This document shows, piece by piece, positions 35,201 through 46,800 of a stretch of DNA of 64,000 bases. Source of the DNA: Xiphophorus maculatus. Lineage: Eukaryota > Chordata > Actinopteri > Cyprinodontiformes > Poeciliidae. The notes under the pieces are model-generated. The model made no database searches. It saw only the letters and a program-made list of their open reading frames with translations, and was not told the DNA's origin. The translations under genes were made by a program, and so were the position numbers. The stretch is taken from the NCBI RefSeq assembly GCF_002775205.1, contig NC_036443.1:11461698-11525697 (forward strand), given 5' to 3'. The first letter of the stretch is position 1; each line of letters opens with the position of its first letter.

Positions 35201-38200
35201 AGAGCCCAGAGCCTGTTCACCTCGGCCGAGAAGGAGCTGCGCTACGAGAAGGAAAAAAGCCTGGATCTGAAGAGACACAACACTCTGCTGGAGCAGGAAA
35301 AACTCAAGGTTGGCGTTCAGTTTCATCACATTTGGAATGTCCTCACCGGCAAATCGTCATCTTAGTCACTCTCGCTGGCCTCTTTTACTTTCTGTGACTG
35401 CTAATCACAGTAAGTGAGCAAAACTGAAACTGTACCAAGAAACAGGCTGTATACTGTGTGCATCAAGAAGCAAGAAAAATACAAAAACATTCTTCTCATT
35501 ATTCTGAGATAGCTTTTCAACATTTTATAATTGGAGGTTATACTGTAATTTGATTTTGTTGGATATTAACTTCTTGCTTTTACTCATTCTTGTCCATTCC
35601 TTTATGTTAAACTACACCACAATGGAAAAGGAAAGTTCTTGCTCTCCTCTGAAGGCTCTGTTCTCTCGTGTTTCTTCAGCTTGGCGCTGAACTGAAGCAG
35701 GCCCAGTCCAAGCTGGCACAGGTGGAGCAGAAACTCCAAACTCGAGACGCCGAGTGCAAACGCCTGCAGCAAAAAGTCCGAGAATTAGAGCTGCAGCTGA
35801 TACGCAGCAGCACCAACTGCAGCGCCACCGCCGGCCTGCAGGAGGAGTTGCAGGCCGAGAGGGCGCGGCTCATTGCTGCCAACAAGAAGGTCGGTGTTGC
35901 TGGCTCATGAACCTGCAGGATGACAGTCCCTTCTTTAGACAAGCTCTGCTCCTTCTGATGGATTTGAGCTTTTCAACATTTTGTTTGTGTGTTTAAGCGA
36001 ATTCAGCCTTCGATTATAAACTCCCCAGAATGCATTTTGAAATGGGTCAGAAGTTTGGGAAGTCATTTCTCTTTTTTCTGCAGGTGTTGGAGCTCCAGCA
36101 GCAGCTAAAGAACGCCCAGCACCAGCTACGTGTCGAGGAAGCTCGAGCCGGCGAGAGCAGCCGCCTGGAGAGGGACAGCAGGGATCTGTTTGACTCTCTG
36201 TCGGCCCTCAGGGCCCAGCAGCAGGAGGGCCACATCACCAGGTGACACAGAGTGGGACCACAACGTTATTTTCGTCCGGCTCATTGTTTCAAGTTGCTCT
36301 AACCTTTTTTTTAATTTTTTTCCAGAAAGCTTTTAGAGCAGCGGGAGGAGGAGCTGCAGCAGCAGGTACGCTCGCTTAGGCTGAAGGAAGCTTCCCTCAA
36401 CAGGACAAACACGGAGCTCAGCCACCGCGTCCAGCAGCTGGACACTCAGCTGTCCATCCTGGACGCTGAGCTCAAGAAGACAAGAGAGGAGGTGAGAAAT
36501 GCTTCAACGTTACTTTGCTTCAGTAAGTGTTAAACCTTTTATTTCAGTGTATTTATATATATATAAAAAAAAACATTTTTTTGCTGCTCTTCAGGTAAAA
36601 ACAAGCCAGAAGTCAAACCACAAACTGCAGGAAGACCTGATTACCAGTCAGCAGGAGTGTGAGAGGCTACAGGAGGAGCTGCAGCAGGTCCTCCTCCAAC
36701 TAGATGCACACATCAGGTCATTATCAATATTAGTATGATGACGAAGATTATGAAATCCAAGGCCTGAATATGCTGAGCTTTACTTGAGGTGGCAAGAAGA
36801 AAGTTTGTTGTCCAGGACATTTTGTTCATTCATGAGAAACTGAAGCGCATAACTCCTGGGAAGTCCTCACAAGCTGGAAAAGCAGCAAAGCTTTTCTGCC
36901 TTAACAAAGCCTACTTTCCGAATTTTTTTCAAAACAGCAGTATTGAAAATGGTGTCATCCCACTAGAGGGAATACTTTTCAGATTTGTGCACTGTGTTTG
37001 ATGCTCTTGTGTTTCTTCTCCACTTCTACAACGACCAGGAAGTACAACGAAAAGCAAAGCCAACACAAGACCAAACTGTGTCAGGCCAAGCAGATTTTCA
37101 TGAAGGCAACGGCACAGAGAGACTCTACCATCCAGAAACTGGAGAACGATCTGGCGCTGGCCTCCAGTCTCTCCTACAAGGTTTTCATTCCTGCTCAGTG
37201 TTTGCTTCTAAAAGGTTTGATATTTTCCAACATGTCTTTGTCTTGATACGCTTTTTTGCCTTGTTCCCTCTGCCCCGCGCTGCTTCTAGGAGAAGGAGCG
37301 GATCAACGTAGTGATGCTAGAAAACGAGAAGCTGCTGGAGGAGAAGCGGGAGCTGCTGCGGAGGATAAGTGAGGCAGAAGACATGGGCAGCAAAGGCATG
37401 AGGACGGCTTCCACTGTCCAGCACAGGTGGCTCAATCAATTACTACTCCTGAACAGCAGGGGTCACCGCAGCGCGACTAACTTCTCTCCATGAAAGCTAT
37501 TTTTGTTTCCGTTATTGTCCGGCTGGCTCTCTGTATCATAGATCTCATCAAAGTTACTTTTGACAAAAACATTTGCAAAAGGAGTTTGCAGAAGCAGTTT
37601 TTTTGTTTTTTTGTTGAATGTAAGACCCAAAACTGACCAGTCACTTTTGTGCACTTGTGAAAGCTTTAAATGATATTTAATAAAAGTCTTATTTGTCCAG
37701 TCAGTTTTGCAAAAGTTTGAGGTCACAAGGTCACAGGATTTAAAGTTTCACCAGGTGTTCTTGGACAGAGAAGGTTCTTTTTTTTTTTTTTTAGTATTTC
37801 TTTTATTTCCAAGTTTGTTTTATGCCATTTGTGCTGAATTTTTAATATATATATATATTTTTTTTTTTTACAAAAAAATACTTTTGCATACTTTGATGAA
37901 ATAATGTATCCAGATGTATGGTCATCATTTATTCATCAGAAATCTGTTTGTAATGTCCTTGTTATTCAAAATCTCAGCCTGTCGAATGTCAGCTCTTAAT
38001 TAATAATCAAATAATATCCATCGTAGATGTACCAGGAACAAAGAATATTTTTAATCAGTGCTATTAAAAAATGTTAGTGCCATTGTCTTGTTATTTCATA
38101 ACTTGTTTTTGAGTGTGGGGATTTATCTGTTTAAGGGCTAATGTCTTAGAGGTGGAAAACAAACAGCTGCAGGACAGAACCATGAAGCTCTCCAATCAAG

Positions 38201-39628
38201 TCAGGTCCCTGGAGCGTGCCCTGAGGAACGCCGAGTCATTCTACAGTATGGAGGTAGAAACATGGACAACCTTTTTTTTATTATTTTCAGTGGACCGTGT
38301 TATTATTTTGTCCTGTTCTGAAATTGTACAGAATTTCAAACACCATTTACCGTCGGGTCCACAGTGGCTGTCCTTAACTGTGAAACAGTTATGAGGAAAA
38401 ATGTAATTTTATTTTTCTTTAGTTTTGTTGAAAACGTTTAAATATGTGTTTTGTTTAAGTTAACAGACGCTTTCACATATCTAACGTGCAAATTGGTCAA
38501 ATTTTCTAACAGAATGTCAAGAGAGCGCTCCCCTCTGATGGTTTCACAGAAGGCCTCCTGCATTCATCAGCTCTGAGGTAAGCCTGACAAAATGTGAACC
38601 CACATATTGATACAAGGACGGGAAAAATATGTTATGTTATGACAATGTAAAATATGCTTCTCTCTGTTTTGAAAGCGTTCATTTTATAACTTTCCAGTCA
38701 GAAATACAACAAAATGTCATTTGGAAATTTACTGCGTCAGTTTACTTGTTACAGACAAGAAGATGAGACATAAAATTAAGTGAAGTTTATTTACAACATC
38801 CTATATATTGTGAAATTTTCTCTCATTAACACATCTTCTAACCAAAACTCTTCATGTTGCACAGCAATGCATGAAGTAGTTCTCTAAAACATTTCACTAC
38901 TGAATGGAAGCAACTGAAAAATCCTCTTTTCTTCTTATTTAGTTTCAGAAAAGTGCGTGTGTATGATTCTTAGTTTCAGCTACAACATACTTTTTTCTAG
39001 GATGAATCACTTGTAAAGTTTCTGATAAGAACTTGATGTATTGTGTCCGAAGTGTTGGTGGATTGACGCAGATAAAACTAGTGCTTTGCAGTCAGGCGAA
39101 GGGGAAGCTTCAGCTGCTGCTCAAACTGCTAAAAGCAGGCGTGCTGTGGTGGCATAGCGGATAGCGCGACCCACATTTGGAGGCCTTGAATCCTCGACGC
39201 GGCCGTCTGGGGTTCGATTCCCGGACCCGGCGACATTTGCCGCATGTCTTCCCCCCTCTCCTTCCCCTTTCCTGTCAGCCTACTTTCATATAAGGGACAG
39301 TAGAGCCCACAAAAGACCCCCTGGAGGGGAGAAAAAAAAAAAACTGCTAAAAGCAGCTTTCGTCCCGACCACAGGCCGACCACACTTGCTAATAACAGAG
39401 CTTGTTATTGATGTCAGTCTGACCTCAGGTCCCTGTGATCACGCCGACATCCTGGACGCGATCTGCCGTGCGACGGTGAGCAAGCACGTGGTGCTGGACG
39501 GCACGAGGACTTCCGTCTCTACGCAGCAGCCGTCTGAGCAGGGATACCTGAACCTCACCTCCCCAATGGTCACTCCAACTTCCACTAAGGGTAGAGAAGA
39601 GACCTCAGATGGCAAAGACCAGGGGTGA
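26204..39628 (+). CDS. ccdc30: Long coiled-coil protein, probably coiled-coil domain-containing 30
   Basis: Coding exons: 26204-26242, 26856-27038, 27153-27273, 27797-27981, 28194-28271, 28395-28472, 29452-29490, 29631-29787, 30034-30105, 30552-30667, 30761-30867, 30951-31143, 32037-32135, 32272-32400, 32638-32775, 33185-33363, 33567-33834, 34504-34626, 35138-35308, 35680-35889, 36084-36241, 36326-36491, 36595-36716, 37039-37180, 37290-37426, 38136-38253, 38513-38577, 39418-39628. All phases agree and sum to 1267 codons plus TGA. The product is nearly all heptad coiled coil rich in Glu, Gln, Lys, Leu and Arg, such as LRKEQEELEERNEELEALL, with no signal peptide or membrane span. A basic-aromatic patch SPWKKLFGLRRSAQSK interrupts it near residue 210. 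The C-terminus is a non-helical Ser/Thr-rich tail. Its function is unknown. The ccdc30 name rests on coiled-coil character and on human 1p34 gene order (RIMKLA, ZMYND12, PPCS, CCDC30). It is longer than the human canonical form (about 780 residues). The 39-base exon is the least certain. Confidence 0.72.
28740..29310. mobile_element. Repeat-like sequence in a ccdc30 intron
   Basis: GCAAAAGTATTCATGAATT at 28751 and TGAATGCTTTTGCAAGGCA at 29287 resemble the opposite ends of a dispersed fish repeat (typically containing GCAAAAGTATTCA and its inverse). The interior is AT-rich with no coding potential. It looks like a non-autonomous element with inverted ends. Confidence 0.4.
30340..30415 (+). mobile_element. 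tRNA-like interspersed repeat fragment
   Basis: The words GTAGCACAGCCTGGCACTGT, TGCCTTGCAAGAAGG and GGGTTTGAATCCTGG follow a pattern common in fish genomes (an A-box-like part, then a GGTTTGAATCC B-box). It differs from the SINE family found at 31317. It lies in a ccdc30 intron. Confidence 0.5.
31317..31515 (+). mobile_element. tRNA-derived SINE, copy 2
   Basis: The tRNA-like head contains TAGTGGTTAGCGCGACCC (A-box region) and a perfect B box GGTTCGACTCC at 31383-31393. It is followed by the shared body CATTTGCCGCATGTCTTCC, a pyrimidine-rich stretch, and the tail AGACCCCCTGGAGGGG with poly(A). It is very similar to the copy at 39139. It sits in a ccdc30 intron, sense to the gene. Confidence 0.85.
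32875..32960. mobile_element. Dispersed-repeat fragment in a ccdc30 intron
   Basis: TAGACCAACATAAAGTAGCA and ATCATTGTGAAGTAGAAAAT match a repeat word also present near 17465 and 52760 in this window (GACACAAAGTAG variants). It is a short, decayed fragment. Confidence 0.5.
33925..34345 (+). mobile_element. Tc1-like transposon 3' end in a ccdc30 intron
   Basis: The stretch carries GTTACACCAGCTCTGTCAGG, GGAATGGGCCAATATTCCAG and GAGAAGCTTGTAGAGGGATA, the well-known end of the transposase gene in fish Tc1-like elements. TATTTACATACACC at 33959 resembles another part of such elements. Only the 3' part remains and stop codons break the frame. Confidence 0.65.
39139..39340 (+). mobile_element. tRNA-derived SINE, copy 3
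   Basis: It has the same architecture as the copy at 31317: GTGGCATAGCGGATAGCGCG head, B box GGTTCGATTCC at 39211-39221, CATTTGCCGCATGTCTTCC body, and GACCCCCTGGAGGGG before poly(A). It lies in the last ccdc30 intron, about 80 bases before the final exon, so it might affect its acceptor. Confidence 0.85.
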
Positions 39629-41575
39629 GAGGCGATGGGAGTTTAGTGATGTCACTGCCATACAACGTAATCTGCTTACATAGGGTCGTATTTGAAAAGC
39701 AGATTCTTGTTTGCCTCATAAGTACTGTGTTTGTCCCAGCAGCTTACTGAAAGTGATTCTTTTTTTTTTTACAAAGCCTTTATTAACCAAGAATTTTTCA
39801 ACATACTCTGTTCTTAAAGACAACAGTGTCCATTGGGATAGAAGCCAGCCTGTTTATTTGGAATGCAAACACGTGCAAATGGTTTTCTAAAAGTTTATTA
39901 TGTTTCTTTGGTTTGTTTGCCTTTGCACACCAACGCTTATGAGCATCACTTAAAGTTTGAAAGACTGATACTGTTTGTAATATGACATTATGAGAAGCAC
40001 CACACACCACTGCCTTTAATGGGAAATACAATTTTATGAAAGTTATTTTAATGATTCTATTTGAATTGAAGCACTTTAACATGTTTTTTATACAGATGTT
40101 TACATTCAAGATGTTTTAGCAATGCTGTGCAAATTTTGGGATATTAATAACTTTTCCTGGTTCGATTTTGCAGTGTTTTGATGCCTAATGATGCCTAAAG
40201 TGTTGGCTACGTTTGTACTTAAAAGGAAAAAACATCTAAATTGAGTGAATTTTTACCAGTTTACAGTTCTGAATGTTTCACCCATCTTCTGTCTAATAGG
40301 AGATAATCTGGTACTTTAAACAAAACCAATTCTGTCCTTTTTTTTTCTCTTGGCTTAATTCAAGTTTCCTCTGGTTGTGTTTTCTTTTTCTTTCATTGTT
40401 GTCCACATAAAAAGTTTCCTCCTGCGGTTTTAAAGCTGCGTCGCGTGGCCACATCTGCGATTATCATCTCACATGCTCAGCTGTCCGTTTGAAACTCTGA
40501 ACTTGACAGTGACACAATAGTTGATTGTACTCCTAAAGTTCCTTTTTGTCAACGGGATAGATCTTTTATAGCAGTATTCTAGGTTGGAGTGCACAGAGGG
40601 AGCTGCGTCGGGTTTAATGCCCTTTTCTGTCTACCCAATATGATTTAAGTATCAAAAGAGAGCGGTTCATGGAGAAATTTAGATTTCTGTTGAACTATCT
40701 CGATGATGTTGCTAGAATACTCAAAGATGACTCATTTTTGCTTTTCTGGACGAAAACACTGAGATTTATGCTCCGTATTTCCTGTTATTCCAAAACAGCT
40801 CATGATGCTGTTAATCTTACAAAGCTCCCAGAGCTTCTGGAGGAGAAACAGGCCCACAGCATAACAGATCCTCTATCAAACCTAATGGGTAGCATCTGGT
40901 GCTTTTCCACACATTCATCCAGGTTAGCTTGAAAACAGCATCTTTAAAATAAGCCTACTTATTTTGGTTGCTATGGATATTCTAAGATGCCACTTTTTGC
41001 TTGAGTGATCTTTAGAGATTTGTTTGTGTTTATTTTTTGTATCTTGCTCAGCATCCTCCTCATTATGTGAGTGTAAATCTCGGTCTTTGTGAAGCCCATA
41101 GGATTCGGTGGCATGCTATGTTAATGCAGTTTTTTTTCTTTATAATGCTCTTAATTTAAATGTGTATTTTTCTACATTTGTTAATTATGCTACTGCAATA
41201 ATGGCTTTATTTTATTTTTCTCACATCTTCCAGAGGTACCAATAGATGTGGCTGACACAAACAAATGCCTTCAAATATTAGCTGCACTTTAGACCCAAAT
41301 ATTAGCTACCATAGGTTTTAATAATCATGAATGCATCACATTTGTATATATTTTCAAATTGTAAGCCACTATTTTTGTATTACCTACATTTTTACACAAA
41401 ATAATCTGTTACTATTTCCATTGTGCCTGAAACGTTGGTGTTTCTAACTTTGCTTTTTTTTTTTGAAAGAATTGTGGAAATTGGTTCAAGTTTCGTCGCA
41501 TTTGTATGAGAGCATTTTTTGTTTTCAAATTTTAAATTATTTTTCTAAAATAAAAATTTAATGAACAAAAATGTC
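39629..41575 (+). other. ccdc30 3' UTR (putative)
   Basis: No domain is recognised after the ccdc30 stop. The stop region reads GGGGTGAGAG, which also resembles a splice donor, so a further exon cannot be excluded. A frame of 87 codons at 40669-40932 is the only sizeable ORF and matches nothing I know. The region ends at AATAAA at 41549-41554. Confidence 0.4.
41549..41554 (+). terminator. ccdc30 poly(A) signal (candidate)
   Basis: AATAAA in an A-rich context lies 1.9 kb beyond the ccdc30 stop and just before the end of the opposing znf362 transcript. Cleavage would fall near 41570. Confidence 0.4.
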
Positions 41576-41614
41576 CGCGTGCTCCGTTTTCAAAGTTCAA
41601 CTTAAGAAACGGAC

Positions 41615-43848
41615 TAATTTATAACAGTCTGTTTATTAAACAAGGTAAAGATACAAAGCTTCTTTTTTTTTTCTATTTTCCTTTTTTTTTTTTTAAACAT
41701 TGATAACCTTAGTTAAACTCCTCAGTCTTGGGTGTGCATATTTAGTCGTCTAGAAACCGTATATGAAACCACAATGCAAGACAGGAAAAAAAGTGTAATA
41801 AATCTACTGAATATCTTTTTTCATAGAGAACATGGGTTAAACAGTTATACAGATTACAGCTCAAGAACTCCATGCGGAATAAAACAAAAAGAACAAAACA
41901 AGAATAAAATGCTTACACGACTGAATACTGTCGAACACAATACAGAGTAATGGATCTGGGATGATAAACAGTTAAGGCTTACATGTATAGAACTGATATA
42001 AAAGATGAATATTAATAACATACAGGTAGACTAAAATAATTACAGTAAATTCATATTGAACTTTTACAAATTCCAAACAGAACATATCGATGGAAACCAA
42101 AAAGTAGGTACTATATGAGTAACATGTTTTACAGTACAGGAACATGTACATTTTTCCATTATCTCAAAAAAATAAAAAGATTGAGAGAGTTAGAGAGAGT
42201 ACGTTGAAGAGGCAGGGTCTGTTGTTGGCGTAAATGTCCGTTTTTCAGGCCAGTGGCTTGAGTAATAGGTTCTTATTCTTTTTGAAAACATACTATATAC
42301 TGTATATGTATTTTACATTATTCTCAGTTCCTTCTCCGAGCTAACAACGAGCCGCAGCACCGTTTTTTTTCTGAAGCGCCCTGAAGAATACAGGGAACGC
42401 TACGAGTACCGTTCGGAGGTTACAGTAAAAATACAACAAACAATACTGTGTACAGTAAAAATAATACTAGAGAAAGAGAGAGCGAGGAGGAAAAAGCTGA
42501 GGATTTACCTCGGCACACACTCGTAATCCTACCGAGTAGGACGTATACTGCAGTTTCTTCAAGATGAGTAAAGCTTATTTTAAAGAGAACTAAAAAAAAA
42601 AAAAAAGGGGCGGGGGTCGACTAGGTGAGAGTAGCTGTACATTAACTTCACATTTTGGTCCAGTGGTTGGATTTAAAATTACCCACTTCAAAAAAAAAAA
42701 AAAAAAAACTATTTCAGCTGGAATTTGAGCTGATTTAAAAAAAAAATTTACTTAAGTTCTGACAAACGTGTCAAAACCTTATAAAAAAGGAATCGTCAAA
42801 GCCTTCATAAACTGTTTAAGATTGGCTTCCTCTTCAGTTCTCAAAGGTCAAGTATGGCACTGATCACTTGCACGAGCATAAAAATAGAGTGTGTCAGTGA
42901 TTGTGTGTGTGTGTGGAAAAGGGATGCGGGAAATGGGTACACAAATGTGACATTTCCAAAAGGTGCCTTTAAATTGAAAAAAATTCAAATACGGCTGTCA
43001 CAGAATTTGAGAGCTAAAACAAGAAAAATATATTCCATTTAATGTTGCTCCATTTCTGCCAATAACTCCACCTCCTAATACAATCATTTGAATTGTCATC
43101 GACCGATTGCCTGTCATCAGGTTTGGATGGCCGTGGACTTGTGCAGAAAAAAAAATGAAGAGAGCAGCACAGAGAACCGTCATTTGTTTGTACTCCTAGC
43201 TGCCAGAAGTAATGCCCCCTTTTTTTTTTTTTTTGGCATTTTCCCTCCAACTTGATTAAAACAGTTTGAGCCAAAACCACAGTGCCAAAAAGTGCTTTAA
43301 GGTCATCTTTGGATGTTTTCCAAATACACCCAGCAAATATCCCCCCCCCCACATACATCCTCTCTCAATACTTTAAAAAGGCCAAGTTTTGAAAACCCAT
43401 TTTATGGAAAAGGGGGGGACAAAATAATCTAAACTGAAGGGGGTAAAAAAAAAAAAAAAGTATCTAAAATATATTTAACAGGCCGATGCGTCCAACGGTT
43501 TACATGATGCTTACCAAAGTGCTTACTGAATCTGACCCAAGACATTCTTTGCCGCTCGGACCGCCAGATCAACGTCAAGCTGTACTGTTACATTCACGAA
43601 ACAACGCTGTGCTCTTATTTGATTTGATTTGTTTATATATATATATAATTTTTTTTTTTTTTTTACCGCCAGACAGCCCAGGTGGAGACGGATGGAGGCA
43701 GTCCGTTTACTGAATCTTAACACCGAATGCTTGTGTCAGCTGTCACAACGCTAATGTAAGCCTTATGTAGGTGAACGTGGGGTGCAGGGCCTCCGGACGT
43801 CCGGCCCGACCCAGACCGAGAAATCCTGCTGGTGGACGCCCGCCGAGC
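41615..43848 (-). other. znf362 3' UTR (putative)
   Basis: The region beyond the znf362 stop codon on the - strand holds no coding exon. It contains A- and T-runs (42597, 42690, 43214) and G-rich stretches (43413). A 3' UTR of about 2.2 kb ending near 41615 is plausible. Confidence 0.45.
41632..41637 (-). terminator. znf362 poly(A) signal (candidate)
   Basis: TTTATT on the + strand is AATAAA on the - strand. Cleavage would fall near 41615, within about 50 bases of the predicted end of ccdc30. Confidence 0.4.
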
Positions 43849-46800
43849 TCAGATGAGGGAGATCCGGATGGGGATGCTGGGGGACTCGGTCCTCTGTGGC
43901 GATTGGTGGCTCACTAGGTGCTCCACGACTGTGTGTTTGGACATGTGCTTCATAAGGTAGGTCTCCTAGAAAAGGTTGGAAAACACACACATTTATTTTG
44001 GAGTTGGATTCGAATCATTCCTCGCGAGACCTGCAGGTGAGCAACATGAAGCAAACCCAAAAGGTGGAGCGTTTCTGTTAGACGTCATCAAAGACTTTCA
44101 TCTGCTGACTCCAGCTGTGCGGAGACGTTTTCACATGACAGGTGTTGTTCGAATTCAATCAGATTTGACATTCAAATCCAGCCCCAAACAGTCAAAATTG
44201 CGACAATACTGCTTTACGGATTTACTCTTATGTTGTTCTTTGAATGTAAAGGCAACATCTTACCAGACTTACCTGACCATGTACTTCCAGTATTTATTTC
44301 CACTTAACAAGCCTCTAAAAATTAATTAATGGATACAGACTTTTTATAATGAAAGTTTTTCTTTAATTTCTCCTGATATTATCCTATATGTAAGGCATAA
44401 TGTCACAAATAACACTGTAGGTGAGGATTTTTGGTCAAAGGAATTCAGAATAAGTACTTTTTTGATATGTTGGAAGTCAGCAGTTTTAAAACTAAAATCT
44501 AAGTAAAATTTCTATTTCTAGTAACCTATAGCTCTAATAAACTCCAGGTCTGTAGAGTTTTTCATCTGTCTGCTGGGACGTTTGGTCACCCAGTGTATGT
44601 TTACATAGATTTCTTTGCAAGTTTATCATGTTTATCCTTTATCAAAGCCACTGCTCCATAACTGTTTTAATGTGAAACCACAATTTAGCCTTCAGTGATA
44701 TCATAGGAAGTGTAAAACTGCTATTTGAGTCCACAACTCTGAACAGAATCTACACCAAAGCAGATTTTCTGCTGTCTGTGTGGTTGTTTTTTTTTTTACC
44801 TCAGCTATTTGGCCAACAACCCACCCACTTTAGCTGACATTTAAATCTTTGGACCAGCCATTGTAGCCAAATCATTGTTCCCGTTGTGTAATACAGCTCT
44901 CATTCTAAGTGAAAAGGACTACTTGGAAGATCCCTGAGCTCCAAAATGCCACTTCCTCCCCGCTCGTTTGAGCAAACGTTAGCGCACTCCGGATTGTTAA
45001 CTATCACAAACAGGAAACGTGACTTCTCTTTGTCAGAGGAAGGCAGAACATCATCAAATGTCACAATCTTATCAGCAATAAGCTATAGACAGTCTTTGTA
45101 AACACGCATTCTGGGGAAAGAAAGAACTGTGGCTCTTTTTTCTCTCTCCTTTTTTCTACTCACTGAGGTGTATGCCCGGCCGCACATGCTGCAGCAGTAG
45201 GCCTTAGCGTTTTTGATGGCGTGCGCCGACAAGTGGATCTGCAACGATGCGGAGTCTGAGTAGGCACGGTAGCAGTTGGGACATTTGTACGGCTTGTCTT
45301 TATTGTGCTGCCTCTGGTGAGACTGTAGGGTGGAGGAGAGACAAGGAGAAAGGTTGCTAAGCAGTCCACTTCAAACGTCCAAGTGTGCAGAGGGAATGAA
45401 TGCGTTACAATTTGTCAGCCAGCTGTCGCAACTGTGGAGAGCGTCGGGGGTGGGGGGGAAACCCCATCAGCCATAAAAAGTCCAAACATTATTTTTTTTA
45501 TTTTTGACTGAATGATTTTTAGGAACTCTGGATTGTACATCAGCTCTTCATTTAGAAATGTTTCACATAGGAATGCCAGCAGAACTCACGGTGCAGTCGG
45601 TGATTGTGAGCTGGTCAGGTTCCAAAATGATCAATGAGTCGGACCAAACCCCCAGTTGTACTGGGCAAACAAATTATTCCTGATATTATAGTTTGTATCA
45701 TCTCTCCAAATAAGGTAAAAAGTAAGAAAGTTTTAAAACGTTTTTCTTTTAACACTGTTAAATTTTTTTCTTGTCATCCAGAGTTGGACAATGTTCAAGT
45801 CAAATTAAACACTCTTAACGACTCCTGCTTTTAGCATAATTAGCTTCTTCAGAATAATAACACCTCTAACGTGTGATACTACAGTGACCCCGCTCTGTTC
45901 AAGGTGTGATCCTGTTAGGATAATTAAAGGCTCACCTGAAGGTTAGACAGCTGAGTAAAAGCTTTTTCACATCCAGGATGAGCACATTTGTAAGGCCGAT
46001 CGCCAGTATGGATTCTGGAACAAATTGAATACAAAACATTGTAAAGATGGAAATAACAGCAGCTAAGCCATCAGAGAGATTCCTAAACCAAGTCATGCAG
46101 GCCTGTTTTAGTAGCTTCCCTACTTCCATATTTCAAATATCAGTCGCTGCAAAAGGGGTATGTTAATAAACAACCCCTAAACAGAAAATGAAAATGTGTC
46201 TAAACAGGTCAAAGTGAAATTGCAACAGAGTTTCCTCTGTAGAACCCAAATTTCTCATTTTGTGTAAGGGTTACAAACATAAATGTGATATAAAAACAGA
46301 TTGAGCCGCATTCTATTTTTGCGAAACACCAAATCAAAATCCACTCACCGGTATTCCTGAGGTTATTACGTGGACCGTTCTAGGTTCTACTTTCTAAATA
46401 TGGCGTGCCCAAAAAACAGGACCTGAAACTGGCATGTGTCACTTTAAACGCAGATTGTGATCTACGAAGGCAAAATGGACGGGAGAATGTGCGGTCCCCT
46501 CACGCAATCTCTGACCCACACGTACCCTTGTTTTGGAAGTACTTCAGGAAGTAACGCGTTTTCAGGGATCTCAGCGATTTCCTGGCCTGTGATGATGACC
46601 ACTGTGATGATTTAGACTCTCTAGAGGATTGGTCCTGGTTCTAAGTGCTGAACTGGGTCCAGTATCTAACATGTAAGTCTGTGCGGTAATAAGTTCAAGT
46701 TGTATTTTTAATTCATGTATGTCTTAAGTTTAAATCAGAAACGTATTAAACATGAAAGTACTGAATTTACAGAAACTTACAGAAACCCTGCAAATGCTAT

